40,709 nucleotides of DNA from SIG565 sp045590755 (GTDB taxonomy: Bacteria; Bacillota; Clostridia; Oscillospirales; Acutalibacteraceae), in the NCBI GenBank assembly GCA_045590755.1, contig JAZNRP010000047.1, positions 1 through 40,709 of the forward strand, written 5' to 3'. Below, in pieces: positions 39,501 through 40,709 of the stretch. The notes under the pieces are model-generated. The model ran no database searches and was not told the origin of the DNA. It worked only from the letters and a program-made list of their open reading frames with translations. The stretch's first letter is position 1. Each line of letters begins with the position of its first letter. Made by a program: the position numbers and the translations under genes.

Positions 39501-40709
39501 TCAATTCTCCTTTCCAAGTAAAGCTTCTACAAAATCGTAACCATTATTGTTTACGGGTACAATTTTTACGTTCAATTTTTCTTCTACTTCTTTAGTTGTT
39601 ATATCATCTAAAAATTTATCACTATCGTGCGCCAACATACTTGACGGTATATACAAGTGACTGCCTAAATCTTTTTCCTTTAACTGCTCAATTATATCTG
39701 TTCCTGTAACAAGTCCCGCAACCGTGATTTGTTTTCCAAAAAAGTTATTTTCGATTTTTTCTACATTAATTTTTATATTGTCATATTTTTCGGAAAACTT
39801 TTGTGAAAGCTCTAATATAAGCGGATATGCCGCAACGCCCGTTACCACTGAAATTTTACGTTTTTCCGGAATAAAGCTATCTTCTTCCAATGCATCTATT
39901 ACTTCACTTCTAAAAAGCGACCACATGCCAACACCGTTTTCAAGCTGTAAAAAATCTCCGTAAAACGCGGCACCAGGTATTTGTCTTTCTGCCTTTAAAT
40001 AAAATTCATCTGCGCCGTAGCATCTGCGTTCCCCATATTTTCCGATGCATTTTTCTGCCGCACAGTCTATTATATCAAGTACTTGCGCCGCAGTTTGTTT
40101 ACTGTACGGCTCTAATTTTTCCAGTCCGTCGCGGTGGTCGGTAAGGCCTACGGGAACTGCCGCGATACAACGCACATATTCCATATCCGTAAGGTCACCG
40201 AGAGAACGCTCTAATTCTTTACCATCATTAATACCGGGACAAAGCACAAGTTGACAGTTCATATCAATACCGGCTTCATTAAAGCGTTTCATAACAGATA
40301 ACACGCTACCCGCGTTTTTATTCTTCATCATTTTAACTCTAAGCTCGGGATTGGTTGTATGCACAGAAATATTTATGGGGCTTATGTGCATTTTTATAAT
40401 ACGCTCGATTTCGTGTTCTGTAATATTAGTAAGGGTTATGTAGTTGCCGAAAAGAAACGACAAACGCGAATCATCATCCTTAAAATAAAGGCTTTCGCGC
40501 ATTCCTTTGGGTAACTGGTCGATAAAACAGAAAACGCATTTATTCTTGCAGCTTCTCTGCTTGTCCATTAAATAGGTCTGAAATTCCAGTCCCAGTTCTT
40601 CATACTCGTCCTTTTTTACGGTCTTTGTAACCGTCTTACCGCGAGCATTAAGAAAAGATACTGAAATCTTTTTTTCGTTCTGATAAAAACGGTAGTCGAG
40701 AACATCCAT
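39501..40709 (-). CDS. DUF512 radical SAM protein (N-terminus outside window)
   Basis: The 402 residues in the window match the clostridial DUF512 family. The radical SAM cluster motif is CKNKCVFC (C-x3-C-x2-C, about 53-60), followed by FIDQLPKGMRESLYFKDDDSRLSF, NISVHTTNPELR, CPGINDG and the DUF512 domain (about 265-400). Family members usually begin with a PDZ domain ending before the DVLDYRFYQ segment. The first Met here is the last codon of the window and is probably internal. The true start therefore lies to the right. In Clostridia this gene commonly precedes der-plsY-gpsA, as here. Its reaction is unknown. Confidence 0.9.
   Translation of the reverse strand: MDVLDYRFYQNEKKISVSFLNARGKTVTKTVKKDEYEELGLEFQTYLMDKQRSCKNKCVFCFIDQLPKGMRESLYFKDDDSRLSFLFGNYITLTNITEHEIERIIKMHISPINISVHTTNPELRVKMMKNKNAGSVLSVMKRFNEAGIDMNCQLVLCPGINDGKELERSLGDLTDMEYVRCIAAVPVGLTDHRDGLEKLEPYSKQTAAQVLDIIDCAAEKCIGKYGERRCYGADEFYLKAERQIPGAAFYGDFLQLENGVGMWSLFRSEVIDALEEDSFIPEKRKISVVTGVAAYPLILELSQKFSEKYDNIKINVEKIENNFFGKQITVAGLVTGTDIIEQLKEKDLGSHLYIPSSMLAHDSDKFLDDITTKEVEEKLNVKIVPVNNNGYDFVEALLGKEN

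Overview
The window looks like chromosome of a low-GC, spore-forming member of the Clostridia, probably an Oscillospiraceae/Ruminococcaceae-type gut bacterium. The reasons are AT-rich TTGACA/TATAAT promoters, AGGAGG-type ribosome sites, a T-box leader, a sporulation sigma-K fragment, zinc-type L28, an archaeal-type ProRS, IreB, and clostridial DUF951, DUF1653, DUF2975 and DUF4173 families. Nearly everything is coding. No rRNA, tRNA or CRISPR array was seen.

Layout. 1-683: the right-hand junction of a skin-like element, made of the C-terminus of a large serine recombinase running directly into the 3' half of sigK. 684-4744: a phenylalanine T-box leader, pheS-pheT, then ireB with its own promoter. 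4734-5495: a membrane acyltransferase-like protein. 5529-10019 (minus): a tightly overlapping operon DUF951-prfA-sua5-coaE-M18 aminopeptidase-DUF1653. 10148-13610 (plus, divergent): a YhaO/YhaN (SbcD/SbcC-like) pair. 13615-14975: cassette A, with a methyltransferase, a four-helix-bundle protein and an array of about eight hairpins. 14985-17560 (minus): proS and aroC. 17716-17943: acpP. 17971-26771 (minus): three genes of MacB/FtsX-type transport, including a protein that fuses a glycoside-hydrolase-like region to a degenerate ABC ATPase. 26913-28907: a divergent ligA. 28914-30023: cassette B, an inverted and partly decayed second copy of cassette A. 30124-32403: DUF2975-XRE-DUF4173 operon. 32435-34088 (minus): a flavoprotein and rpmB. 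34246-35460 (plus): a HAD phosphatase and a dCMP deaminase. 35487-36421 (minus): an ArsR/SdpI pair. 36535-40709 (minus): an operon of a radical SAM/DUF512 protein (cut by the window edge), der, plsY and gpsA.

How parts work together. The recombinase and sigK fragment imply developmentally timed excision that rebuilds sigma-K in the mother cell. The pheST T-box matches synthetase output to uncharged tRNA-Phe. prfA, sua5 and coaE group translation and cofactor genes. der-plsY-gpsA couple ribosome assembly with phospholipid synthesis, and acpP lies nearby.

The three most unusual things are: (1) the sigK junction, where the recombinase stop codon lies inside the putative AATGA crossover core; (2) two inverted cassettes of an S23/Avd-like four-helix-bundle gene plus a methyltransferase, whose outer ends pair with each other using copy-specific sequences, as if each had entered the loop of a host terminator; (3) a cytoplasmic glycoside-hydrolase-like/ABC-ATPase fusion encoded with a giant coiled-coil FtsX permease. 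Functions are read from motifs and family memory; no database search was run.
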